A DNA stretch of 42,518 nt from Bathymodiolus platifrons methanotrophic gill symbiont (GTDB lineage: Bacteria > Pseudomonadota > Gammaproteobacteria > Methylococcales > Methylomonadaceae). Position 1 is the first letter of the stretch. Each line of letters opens with the position of its first letter. Below are positions 34,282 to 42,518 of this stretch, piece after piece. The notes below the pieces were generated by a model. The model had not been told where the DNA came from. It did no database searches and was given only the letters and a program-made list of their open reading frames with translations. Location: positions 1 to 42,518 of the forward strand of contig NZ_BDMN01000018.1 in assembly GCF_002189065.1 (NCBI RefSeq), written 5' to 3'. The translations under genes were made by a program, and so were the position numbers.

Positions 34282-35511
34282 TTATAAATTTTGGGTGAAT
34301 TGTTTTTTTACTTTACTGATCTCGTGAGTACGGAGTCTATGAATAGCTAGGCCTATTTCTTTGCCTTTTAGACTTTTATCTAAAATTGCAGAGCTGTCAA
34401 TGCGTTTAGCTGCCTGTTGGGCGGCTAAGATATACTCTGCTTGTGGATAGGGGGTTTCTTCAAGTCCCAGGCGGCCCTTTGCATCAGCTTCGCAGGCAAG
34501 TAAAAAGTCATCTAGTTGATTGTCAGCTTTAAAGGCTCCAATACTGGCAAGGGTGTCGCACAATGTTGCGGGCTTTAATTCAAAGGCGCGGTGGCAATGG
34601 GTGTGGTATTGCATGACTTGTAAGGCTAGTTTCTGGTAATGATTCGGTACGCGCAGGCGTTGGCAAAGCCCCTTTAGTCCCAGTGTTTCATGCCCATGGT
34701 GACTAGGCCACTTATCTGCTGGCGTTAGTGCCTTGCCTAAATCATGCATTAAGGCAGCAAAGCGTACCGTGGTTTTGCCGCTTAATAAAGCAGCCTGATC
34801 TAAAACCATGAGTGTATGTACGCCAGTATCAATTTCAGGGTGATAGCTAGCTGGCTGAGGAACGCCAAATAATTTATCCAGTTCAGGGAAAATACGCGCT
34901 AATGCGTCACAATCTCTTAAAGCCTGAAAAAAGGCGGCAGGTGATTGTTCACTTAAAGCTTTGGCTGTTTCGGCCCATACGCGCTCAGGAACCAGGTAGT
35001 CAATTTCGCCTTGCGTCACCATTTCCCGCATTAATTGCTGGGTTTTTGGGGCGATGCTAAAGCCCAGATGTTGATAGCGGGCACAAAACCTGGCAATGCG
35101 TAATACTCGTACCGGGTCTTCACAAAAAGCGGGTGAAATATGACGAAAGATTCTGTTTTTTAGGTCTTCCTGTCCACCATAAGGGTCGAAAATTTCACCA
35201 TTATCCATCAGTGCCATGGCGTTTATGGTTAGGTCGCGACGCATTAAATCATCTGTCATGCTGACATCCGGTGTTGCATGGACAGCGAAGCCTTTGTAGC
35301 CGCGCGTGGTTTTTCTTTCGATGCGTGCCAGGGCGTATTCATCTTTAGTTTCCGGGTGCAGAAATACCGGGAAATCTTTGCCTACTTCGGTATACCCGCG
35401 TGCAATCATGGATTCTGCTGTTTCGCCAATAACCACCCAGTCCCGTTCTCGAACAGGGAGATTAAGGAGGGTGTCGCGTACTGCGCCGCCGACTAAATAG
35501 GCTTTCATCAT
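34282..35511 (-). CDS. cca: multifunctional CCA tRNA nucleotidyltransferase
   Basis: The enzyme adds or repairs the CCA end of tRNAs. It has 409 residues, about the E. coli length (412). The nucleotidyltransferase head has GGAVRDTLLNLPV followed by ERDWVV, where the usual DxD metal motif is ExD (Glu22, Asp24). RRDLTINAMAL and the ERVWAETAKAL neck follow. The C-terminal HD phosphohydrolase domain is visible as ALMHDLGKA (about 255-263) and HHGHETLG. The HD domain marks the gammaproteobacterial multifunctional form. It heads the leftward pair cca-yajQ. Confidence 0.96.
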   Translation of the reverse strand: MMKAYLVGGAVRDTLLNLPVRERDWVVIGETAESMIARGYTEVGKDFPVFLHPETKDEYALARIERKTTRGYKGFAVHATPDVSMTDDLMRRDLTINAMALMDNGEIFDPYGGQEDLKNRIFRHISPAFCEDPVRVLRIARFCARYQHLGFSIAPKTQQLMREMVTQGEIDYLVPERVWAETAKALSEQSPAAFFQALRDCDALARIFPELDKLFGVPQPASYHPEIDTGVHTLMVLDQAALLSGKTTVRFAALMHDLGKALTPADKWPSHHGHETLGLKGLCQRLRVPNHYQKLALQVMQYHTHCHRAFELKPATLCDTLASIGAFKADNQLDDFLLACEADAKGRLGLEETPYPQAEYILAAQQAAKRIDSSAILDKSLKGKEIGLAIHRLRTHEISKVKKQFTQNL

Positions 35512-35983
35512 ACTAGGGAGTTTTTATTGGATTTATGATGCATGATAAATGATTCGCAGACTATTTGGAAATCTGCGGTTTAATGAGGAGCTGGTGTGAT
35601 GTGGTGTGGTGCTTGATAAAATCTTTATCATTTTACTAAGGAATGCGAATTTAATAATACCCAAAAGTTTACGTTCCACTGTAAGCCTGTATGAAGCTTG
35701 CGGAATGCAGGAAGAGCAGCGCACTCAATTTCCCGTATTCCGCAAGCTCCATACGGTCTACACAAAGTTTCGGATTTTATTAAAACCTGATTCCTAAGAA
35801 TAATGTAGGGATAAAAAACTACTTTTATGCTGAGGCCTAACTAAAATACATGTAATAAATGCAGTAAATCTTCAGCTGCTTTGTGGTCAGTGCGGCAGGA
35901 TAACCAGGAATCATCGCTCTTTAAACGAAAGCTTAATGTATAGTATCAGAGATTCTTTATACAACGATTGATAGATAACGATA
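35512..35983. other. cca-tauE divergent region
   Basis: No gene is visible in these 472 bases between divergent genes. A family A element with a family C repeat nested in it occupies 35635-35799. The remaining 35800-35983 is plain A+T-rich sequence in which promoters for the exporter gene must lie, but I cannot single one out. Confidence 0.55.
35635..35799. repeat. family A element with nested family C repeat
   Basis: The ends ACTAAGGAATGCGAATTTAA (then TAATACCC) and CGGATTTTATTAAAACCTG (then ATTCCTAAG) are those of family A. The core, 35682-35761, is a family C palindrome: AGCCTGTATGAAGCTTGCGG pairs with CCGCAAGCTCCATACGG. Either family C inserted into family A or family A accepts exchangeable palindromic cores. 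Confidence 0.7.
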
Positions 35984-36784
35984 ATGTTAGATATATTGCT
36001 GATTTGCCTTGCTTTTGGTTGTTTTTCTGGTGTTTTAGCTGGGCTTTTTGGGTTGGGTGGAGGGGTCGTGCTAGTACCTTTCTTTCTGGTTTTGCTTGAG
36101 GCGCACGGAATTGCAAATCATCTGCTAATGTTGATGGCGGTGGCAACATCATTGGCAACTATTGTTGTTACTTCTACCGCTTCTTGCTTTGCTCATCATC
36201 GTCTGGGGGCTGTTATCTGGAAGTATGTCTTTAATTTGAGTTACGGTATAGTGCTAGGGGTAATGATAGGTGCCTGGGTGGCTGATTCTATTGCTGCAGA
36301 AAATTTACGTTTTATCTTTGCCGTGTATTTGTTGTATGTTGCCGTACAAATGGCAATGCAAAGCAAACTTAAAGCAACGCTTAAGCCGCTTAACGCGTCA
36401 GTGTTAAAAATATCGGGTGTGGTCATAGGTTTTGTTTCATCTGTATTGGGAATAGGCGGAGGAACCTTGACCGTTCCTTTGCTCGCCAGGCATCAGATGC
36501 CTATGCGTAATGCAGTTGCCATTTCCAGTGCCTGTGGTTTACCGATAGCTGTTATGGGTACGATAAGCTATGCTTTTTTAGGCTGGCAGAGAGCGGGGCT
36601 GCCTGAAGGGAGTATTGGCTATGTATATTTACCAGCTTTTTTTGGCATCATAATGACCAGTATGCTAACTGCGCCAGTGGGTGCTAGGTTGGCTAATAAG
36701 TTACCGACCAAAAGGCTAAAGCGGTATTTTTCATTGTTATTATTTGCTGTTGCCGGCAAATTATTGTGGGCAATTTATATTTGA
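35984..36784 (+). CDS. sulfite exporter TauE/SafE-family membrane protein
   Basis: This 266-residue protein has about eight membrane helices. It shows the two-fold TauE/SafE pattern: FGCFSGVLAGLFGLGGGVVLVPF in the first half (glycine-rich LFGLGGG) and VIGFVSSVLGIGGGTLTVPLL in the second. Such proteins move small anions such as sulfite or organosulfonates, or are linked to membrane assembly; the substrate here is unknown. No strong ribosome-binding site is seen before the ATG. The rubredoxin gene follows after 14 bases. Confidence 0.85.
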   Translation: MLDILLICLAFGCFSGVLAGLFGLGGGVVLVPFFLVLLEAHGIANHLLMLMAVATSLATIVVTSTASCFAHHRLGAVIWKYVFNLSYGIVLGVMIGAWVADSIAAENLRFIFAVYLLYVAVQMAMQSKLKATLKPLNASVLKISGVVIGFVSSVLGIGGGTLTVPLLARHQMPMRNAVAISSACGLPIAVMGTISYAFLGWQRAGLPEGSIGYVYLPAFFGIIMTSMLTAPVGARLANKLPTKRLKRYFSLLLFAVAGKLLWAIYI

Positions 36785-36798
36785 TTAAGAGGATTATT

Positions 36799-36969
36799 AT
36801 GGCTGAATTTAAAAAATATCGTTGTCAGGAATGTGAGCATGTTTACGATGAAGAGCAGGGTGATTCTGATAGCGGTCTTGCACCAGGAACTTTATGGGAT
36901 GATATTCCTGATGATTGGGCTTGCCCTATCTGTGGGGCGCCGAAAAGTTTTTTTAAGTTAATGGAGTAA
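36799..36969 (+). CDS. rubredoxin
   Basis: This small iron-sulfur-type electron carrier has 56 residues. The single Fe is bound by four cysteines: C9 and C12 (YRCQECEHVY) and C42 and C45 (ACPICGAPKS). The spacing and the APGTLWDDIPDDWACP segment are standard. The ATG at 36799 is chosen because AGAGG lies seven bases upstream and the protein then starts as homologues do. Redox partners such as rubredoxin reductase or an alkane hydroxylase are not in the window. Confidence 0.95.
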   Translation: MAEFKKYRCQECEHVYDEEQGDSDSGLAPGTLWDDIPDDWACPICGAPKSFFKLME

Positions 36970-37000
36970 CTCCTTTATTGAAAAAGGTGTTGATTTGTCT

Positions 37001-37070
37001 GTAGGGCGAGGCTTTAGCCCGCCTTTAGATTACTTTTATGGGTATTGGTGGACTTGAAATCACGCCATAG
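37001..37070. repeat. palindromic GTAGGGCG repeat
   Basis: GTAGGGCGAGGCTTTAGCCC followed by GCC is the left arm of the repeat at 3108-3166, itself partly palindromic (GGCTTTAGCC). The right arm is decayed (TTGAAATCACGCCATAGG against CTGAAACCATGCCCTACAG). It follows rubredoxin by about 30 bases. Confidence 0.55.
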
Positions 37071-37126
37071 GTGTGTCTTTTTTCAGGTATCTTTATTTAT
37101 GCTATTAAAAGATCATCAAGTCATAG

Positions 37127-38632
<1,506 letters not shown>

Positions 38633-38655
38633 CAAACTGCAATATAAATTATATT

Positions 38656-38687
38656 ATCGAGGCTCCTAGTGGGCCTCGATTTGTTTA
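38656..38687 (+). terminator. hairpin terminator after guaB
   Basis: ATCGAGGC at 38656-38663 pairs perfectly with GCCTCGAT at 38673-38680 around a nine-base loop, followed by TTGTTTAT. The T tract is broken by one G, so termination may be partial, leaving some guaB-guaA read-through. Confidence 0.7.
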
Positions 38688-38773
38688 TAGCCCTTGTTTG
38701 TAACCCAGCAAGTATTACAACGATAAATGTTGCGCTCTGCTAACTCAAACTACGAACAACCTAAGAGATTACC

Positions 38774-40360
38774 GTGAACCAACAAACAACAGATATTCAT
38801 GCACATAAAATCCTTATTCTGGATTTTGGCTCACAATACACCCAATTGATAGCACGACGCATTCGTGAAATTGGGGTTTATTGCGAAATTTATTCCTGTG
38901 ATTGCTCTGACGAAGAAGTGAGCGCATTTGGCGCGCAAGGGATTATTTTATCGGGTGGTCCTGAATCAGTGACGTCAGGTCACACGCCAAGAGCGCCACA
39001 AGCAGTATTTGATGCAGGTGTCCCGGTATTAGGTATTTGCTATGGTATGCAAACCATGACCGAGCAATTAAATGGCAAGGTAGAATCCTCAGATCACCGT
39101 GAATTTGGTTATGCACAAGTTAGAGCGCGTGGACATTCTAAATTATTCATTGATATAGAAGACCATACGAGCCCTGAAGGCTATGGTTTACTAGATGTGT
39201 GGATGAGTCATGGTGATCGTGTTGTGGAATTGCCTGAAGGCTTTAAGTTAATAGCCAACTCCGATGGCGCACCTATTGCTGGTATTGCCAATGAAGAAAA
39301 GGATTTTTATGGGGTGCAATTTCACCCGGAAGTAACTCACACAAAACAAGGCGGGCGTATTTTAAGTCGTTTTGTCCTGGATATTTGTGGCTGTGATGCT
39401 CTATGGGACTCGGCACATATTATTAGTGAAAACCTGCAAAGCATTAAACAGAAAGTAGGTACTGATCAGGTTATTCTGGGTCTTTCTGGTGGTGTAGATT
39501 CATCTGTAGTCGCAGCGTTATTGCATAAAGCAATCGGCGAACAACTTACGTGCGTGTTTGTCGATACTGGTTTATTACGCCTGAATGAAGGTGACCAGGT
39601 AATGGCAACTTTTGCCCAGCATATGGGTGTAAAAGTGATTCGTGTTAATGCCGAGCAGCGATACTTAACAGCTCTAGCGGGGATAACAGACCCAGAACAG
39701 AAGCGTAAGATTATCGGTAATCTATTCGTTGAGATTTTTGATGAACAAGCGGGTAAATTAACCGATGCTAAATGGCTGGCACAAGGAACAATTTATCCTG
39801 ATGTGATCGAATCAGCAGGTGCTGCTAGTGGTAAAGCACACTTAATTAAATCACATCATAATGTCGGCGGCTTACCCGAAAATATGACCCTGAAATTACT
39901 CGAGCCTTTACGTGAGTTATTTAAAGATGAAGTACGTAAACTGGGTACAGAGCTAGGTTTGCCTTACGATATGGTTTATCGCCACCCTTTCCCGGGCCCT
40001 GGTTTAGGTGTACGTATATTAGGTGAAGTAAAAAAACAATATGCCGATTTATTGCGTCAAGCCGATGCTATTTTTATGGATGAACTGTATAAACAGGATT
40101 TATATCAAACAGTCAGTCAGGCCTTTGCTGTATTCCTACCGATAAAATCTGTGGGTGTCATGGGTGATGGCAGGCGTTATGATTATGTCATTGCGCTACG
40201 TGCAGTAGAAACCATCGATTTTATGACGGCTAGATGGGCGCATTTGCCTTATGACTTTTTAGGTCATGTATCCACACGTATTATTAATGAAGTCGATGGT
40301 ATTTCACGCGTGACTTATGATATTTCCGGCAAGCCTCCCGCGACCATAGAATGGGAGTAA
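38774..40360 (+). CDS. guaA: GMP synthase (glutamine-hydrolysing)
   Basis: GuaA aminates XMP to GMP using glutamine and ATP. It has 528 residues. The N-terminal class I amidotransferase carries C89 in GICYGMQ and the His-Glu pair in [10 protein letters not shown] (near 187). The ATP-pyrophosphatase P-loop LSGGVDSSV lies near 236-244. The C-terminal dimerisation domain includes [16 protein letters not shown] and ends [12 protein letters not shown] as in E. coli. The start is GTG (giving [22 protein letters not shown]). Its end overlaps tadA by 10 bases. Confidence 0.98.
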   Translation: MNQQTTDIHAHKILILDFGSQYTQLIARRIREIGVYCEIYSCDCSDEEVSAFGAQGIILSGGPESVTSGHTPRAPQAVFDAGVPVLGICYGMQTMTEQLNGKVESSDHREFGYAQVRARGHSKLFIDIEDHTSPEGYGLLDVWMSHGDRVVELPEGFKLIANSDGAPIAGIANEEKDFYGVQFHPEVTHTKQGGRILSRFVLDICGCDALWDSAHIISENLQSIKQKVGTDQVILGLSGGVDSSVVAALLHKAIGEQLTCVFVDTGLLRLNEGDQVMATFAQHMGVKVIRVNAEQRYLTALAGITDPEQKRKIIGNLFVEIFDEQAGKLTDAKWLAQGTIYPDVIESAGAASGKAHLIKSHHNVGGLPENMTLKLLEPLRELFKDEVRKLGTELGLPYDMVYRHPFPGPGLGVRILGEVKKQYADLLRQADAIFMDELYKQDLYQTVSQAFAVFLPIKSVGVMGDGRRYDYVIALRAVETIDFMTARWAHLPYDFLGHVSTRIINEVDGISRVTYDISGKPPATIEWE

Positions 40361-40821
40361 ACCAGGCAGAGGATCAAGCCTGGATGCGCCATGCTATCAG
40401 GCTTGCACAACGTGCAGAAGCACAGGGTGAAGTCCCGGTCGGTGCTGTGCTTGTTTTGGATAACAAATGTATTGCCGAAGGCTGGAATACGCCAATTACA
40501 GATAATGACCCAACAGCACATGCAGAAATTAACGCAATGCGCCTGGCAGGGCAGCAGTTAGATAATTACCGTTTAATAGACAGCACCTTATATGTCACCT
40601 TAGAGCCTTGTGTGATGTGTATGGGGGCTATTGCCCACGCACGTGTTAAGCGATTAGTCTTTGGTGCAATTGATGAAAAGCGTGGCGCAGTGTGTAGTGC
40701 ATTAGAGCTAAGTAATGCGGATTTTTTAAATCATCAGATAGACTGGCAAGGCGAAGTGCTAGCAGAGACCTGTGGCAATTTATTAAGAGATTTTTTTAAA
40801 GCAAAGCGAAAAAAGCTGTAG
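40351..40821 (+). CDS. tadA: tRNA-specific adenosine deaminase
   Basis: TadA deaminates A34 of tRNA-Arg(ACG) to inosine, which is essential for reading CGN codons. It has 156 residues of the cytidine-deaminase fold. The zinc site is H57 with catalytic E59 (TAHAEINAM), C87 and C90 ([10 protein letters not shown]). [25 protein letters not shown] is typical. The ATG lies inside guaA (GAATGGGAG), so it is probably translated by coupling. The stop codon TAG forms part of a family E repeat arm. Confidence 0.96.
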   Translation: MGVNQAEDQAWMRHAIRLAQRAEAQGEVPVGAVLVLDNKCIAEGWNTPITDNDPTAHAEINAMRLAGQQLDNYRLIDSTLYVTLEPCVMCMGAIAHARVKRLVFGAIDEKRGAVCSALELSNADFLNHQIDWQGEVLAETCGNLLRDFFKAKRKKL

Positions 40822-40838
40822 AGCGGACTTTAGTCCGC
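40818..40838. repeat. single arm of a family E repeat at the tadA stop codon
   Basis: The stretch starting GTAGAGCGG and ending TAGTCCGC is identical to the left arm of the repeat at 31678-31738. The tadA stop codon TAG (40819-40821) lies within it. GCGGACT pairs with AGTCCGC to make a small hairpin. Confidence 0.65.
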
Positions 40839-40879
40839 AACTCTGCCCGATATCGCTTAAATATCTAAAGGAGAAGCAG

Positions 40880-41596
40880 ATGCAAGAACAAAGCAAATCA
40901 AGTGCCTTTATACTGGGCGCCTTTATATTTCTGGGGTTAGCTACCGTTGGTTACCAACTGGGAAATGCGGCAATTCAATACAAAGAGTATGAGCGTACGG
41001 TCACAGCAAAAGGCCTGTCAGAACGTGAATACCCAGCCGATATTGTTATCTGGCCGATTCAATTCACAGAGTCGAGTAATGATCTTGCTCAGCTTTATAG
41101 TTCTATTGAGGCTAGTAATTCCAAGATTAAGGGTTTTCTGGAAAAAAATAAAATCAACCCTGATGAAATATCCATTTCTGCGCCGAATATTACCGATAAA
41201 TCCGCCCGGCAATATGGCAATGCCAAGGCCGAATATCGCTACACTGCGCAACAAACTGTGACGGTGTATTCGAAAAATATTCCGAGAGTTCAGAATGTTA
41301 TGAAGTTATTGCCCGAGCTAGGCAAGACAGGTATAGCATTTACAGGAAGTAATTATCAAGGGCAGACAGAATATATTTTCACTCGTTTAAATGAAGTAAA
41401 GCCAGAAATGATAGAAGAGGCTACGCGCAAAGCAAGAGAGGTCGCAGAAAAATTTGCCGCAGACTCTAATAGCCAGCTGGGCAAAATAAGACAGGCAAAG
41501 CAGGGGCAATTTAGTATCAATGCCCGGGACAAAAATAGCCCGTCTATCAAAAAAGTCAGGGTAGTCTCGACAGTTGAGTATTATTTGTCTGATTGA
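40880..41596 (+). CDS. SIMPL domain protein
   Basis: This 238-residue protein has one N-terminal hydrophobic segment (about 8-28, SAFILGAFIFLGLATVGYQLG) that should anchor it in the inner membrane or act as an uncleaved signal, and a SIMPL (DUF541) domain for the rest. Family stretches are ERTVTAKGLSEREYPADIVIW, TAQQTVTVYSKNIPRVQNVM, a helix EMIEEATRKAREVAEKFAADS, and the closing KKVRVVSTVEYYLSD. Functions of this periplasmic family are poorly known; some members are linked to oxidative stress or outer-membrane integrity. AAAGGAGAAG before the ATG is a strong ribosome-binding site. Confidence 0.87.
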   Translation: MQEQSKSSAFILGAFIFLGLATVGYQLGNAAIQYKEYERTVTAKGLSEREYPADIVIWPIQFTESSNDLAQLYSSIEASNSKIKGFLEKNKINPDEISISAPNITDKSARQYGNAKAEYRYTAQQTVTVYSKNIPRVQNVMKLLPELGKTGIAFTGSNYQGQTEYIFTRLNEVKPEMIEEATRKAREVAEKFAADSNSQLGKIRQAKQGQFSINARDKNSPSIKKVRVVSTVEYYLSD

Positions 41597-41745
41597 AGTC
41601 ATTATTAGCTGGCTTGTCAGGAATAGAACTGAAGAGCGGAAAAAACAAAGGGGAAGTAAAAAATGCTAGTATATGTTTTTATAAATACTTGCTATTTATG
41701 ACTACCCCTGCTAAAATTTACATATGGTTGATGGATTTGCATCTG

Positions 41746-41774
41746 TCGACATTATCATTATTTTTAGCTATAAT
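41746..41774 (+). promoter_or_regulatory. sigma-70 promoter candidate P1
   Basis: TCGACA at 41746-41751 (one mismatch to TTGACA), a 17-base spacer and TATAAT at 41769-41774 followed by GGCGCG. This would start a transcript near 41781 with a leader of about 130 bases before the small gene at 41914. Confidence 0.6.
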
Positions 41775-41851
41775 GGCGCGTTCTGAAAGGCAGTCTCAAT
41801 AAACCTATCATGGAATAAGTCTGTCTGGTTGAGAATTGAATATATGGATAG

Positions 41852-41880
41852 TTAACAACCTATATATTGGCATGTATAAT
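41852..41880 (+). promoter_or_regulatory. sigma-70 promoter candidate P2
   Basis: TTAACA at 41852-41857, a 17-base spacer, and TATAAT at 41875-41880 preceded by TG. It is only about 33 bases ahead of the small gene, giving a very short leader. Confidence 0.55.
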
Positions 41881-41913
41881 TTTATTTAGAAGAACCTAAC
41901 TGAACCATTGAGT

Positions 41914-42132
41914 ATGACAAATTTGACTGCAAATAATTTCTGGAATACAGACCTAGAGGACGTGGAGGCTGTTTTCTTACCTAAAGGCATGAAAATCACA
42001 GACTTACCCGTCACTTTAGACGAGCGAATTCCTACTCAAGGTAGCGTTATTCTTGATAAAACAATTAATATCAATGATGAAGTAAAAACACCTAGTTTAA
42101 TACAGAAATTTATGTACTTTATGTTCAAATAA
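41914..42132 (+). CDS. small protein of unknown function
   Basis: The ATG at 41914 gives 72 residues, MTNLTANNFWNTDLEDVEAV onward; an in-frame TTG at 41908 would add two. I do not recognise a family. The N-terminal half is acidic and has FLPKGMKITDLPVTLDERIPTQG; the C-terminal half has VILDKTININDEVKTPSLIQ and ends in a hydrophobic-aromatic KFMYFMFK, which could touch a membrane. There is no clear ribosome-binding site, but two promoter-like sequences lie just upstream and codon use resembles that of neighbours. It may be a real small gene or chance; no transposon or phage features are nearby. Confidence 0.45.
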   Translation: MTNLTANNFWNTDLEDVEAVFLPKGMKITDLPVTLDERIPTQGSVILDKTININDEVKTPSLIQKFMYFMFK

Positions 42133-42518
42133 TGCCTTTTACCATGCTATTCTCACTCGCTGAAAATCATGGAAACGGAGCTTAGCGAAGTGGTGATTTT
42201 TAGTCCCTGATAGGCGACAGGGCAATTCGCTGATTCGACGTGTGCTAGCAGCACGCGAGAGGAGCAAGAATTGCATTCCGAATAGCCGTCCAGCCAGTGA
42301 GGTAGTAATGACGAAGCGGCTTTTGTGCGTAGTCGTTGCGGACGCAGGGCGTTCAGGGCATCTCCCATCCGCTGCGTAGGTGAACGAATTATGGCGACAG
42401 GAGTCCCGGCATTTCGTGAGGTAGCATGGCGCGCCTGATTCTGGCGCAGGTATTGAACCTAAGAAGAGAATATTTATTGCCTTTGCTATAATTCCTTATC
42501 CCGAACTCAGGTTAAATC
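42133..42518. other. G+C-rich hairpin block without a credible gene
   Basis: About 42150-42450 is noticeably richer in G and C than its surroundings. It contains ordered hairpins: CCCTG/CAGGG (42205-42222); GCAATTC/GAATTGC (42222-42228 with 42268-42274) enclosing an eight-pair stem CGTGTGCT/AGCACGCG (42239-42257); AGCCG/CGGCT (42284-42288 with 42317-42321); TGCGT/ACGCA near 42326-42346; and GCGCC/GGCGC near 42431-42447. GGCGACAGG occurs twice (42213 and 42393). It may be a dispersed repeat or a structured RNA. It lacks the landmarks of tmRNA, RNase P RNA, 6S RNA and SRP RNA. Confidence 0.5.
42484..42492 (+). promoter_or_regulatory. extended -10 promoter candidate at the window end
   Basis: TGCTATAAT is a perfect extended -10 (TGnTATAAT). 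No good -35 is found 16-18 bases upstream. It points rightward to a gene or RNA beyond the window edge that cannot be seen. Confidence 0.45.

Larger units (their letters stand above)
41597..41913. other. intergenic region with tandem promoter-like sequences
   Basis: These 317 bases follow the SIMPL gene. A short open frame runs through the first part but has no ribosome-binding site or recognisable content. Two promoter-like sequences occur in succession (41746-41774 and 41852-41880), both pointing to the small gene downstream. No terminator for the SIMPL gene is obvious. Confidence 0.5.

Noticed and set aside
34282-35511. ExD in place of DxD at the metal site of Cca
   Set aside because: Glu for the first Asp is a conservative change that I believe occurs in other gammaproteobacterial Cca enzymes; the rest of the protein is intact, so no loss of function is inferred.
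41593-41802. 69-residue frame just after the SIMPL gene
   Set aside because: It has no ribosome-binding site, overlaps the end of the SIMPL gene and runs through the promoter-like P1 sequence; no family resemblance is seen.
42232-42240. GATTCGACG, reminiscent of the start of tmRNA
   Set aside because: The tmRNA tag-coding region and the tRNA-like 3' end are both missing, and the neighbouring bases do not match the conserved GGGGCTG start.
42153-42368. 71-residue reverse-strand reading frame in the G+C-rich block
   Set aside because: It is composed of the hairpin sequences, has no ribosome-binding site and no recognisable domain. It is more likely a spurious translation of a repeat or RNA.

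Overview
This is a 42.5 kb A+T-rich stretch (G+C roughly 40% by eye, not counted) of a bacterial chromosome. The protein families and gene orders (rpsU-yqeY-dnaG-rpoD followed by a CAU tRNA, hisBHAFIE-tatABC, guaB-guaA-tadA, Mpl, SIMPL and YajQ proteins, Pho boxes of the E. coli type) indicate a gammaproteobacterium. The housekeeping content together with many palindromic intergenic repeats resembles methanotrophs of the order Methylococcales. That narrower placement is an inference; no methane-oxidation gene is present.

Layout. 1-550: gene-free, with nested inverted repeats. 551-1900: mpl (peptidoglycan recycling). 2025-9356: high-affinity phosphate uptake (pstS, pstC, pstA, pstB, phoU), with one Pho box before pstS and another before pstC. 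9639-11766: a LysR regulator, a SAM methyltransferase gene split by a small inverted-repeat element, and a rhodanese. 11834-13690: typA/bipA. 13818-18787: hisB, hisH, hisA, hisF, hisI, hisE, then tatA, tatB, tatC. 18953-20983: a DUF3465 protein and a pteridine-reductase-like SDR, converging on folB-folK. 21251-23244: plsY converging on tsaD. 23250-27887: the macromolecular-synthesis cluster rpsU-yqeY-dnaG-rpoD and a tRNA. 27996-31528: metK, ahcY, metF (activated methyl cycle), closed by a terminator. 31964-33584: rsmE and a CPBP protease. 33787-35511 (minus): cca and yajQ. 35984-36969: TauE/SafE exporter and rubredoxin. 37169-40821: guaB, guaA, tadA. 40880-42132: a SIMPL protein and a small unknown ORF behind two promoter-like sequences. 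42133-42518: no credible gene, but a G+C-rich, hairpin-rich block.

Almost every gene is ordinary housekeeping. The unusual part is the intergenic DNA. At least eight families of short palindromic or terminal-inverted-repeat elements fill the gaps, several starting within a few bases of a stop codon. In one family the sequence of the inner stem differs between copies while pairing is kept. The most distinctive single event is a ~208 bp element with 19-bp terminal inverted repeats flanked by a 36-bp direct duplication, which splits the methyltransferase gene at 10534-11353. I found no CRISPR array, prophage, transposase, toxin-antitoxin pair or defence system.
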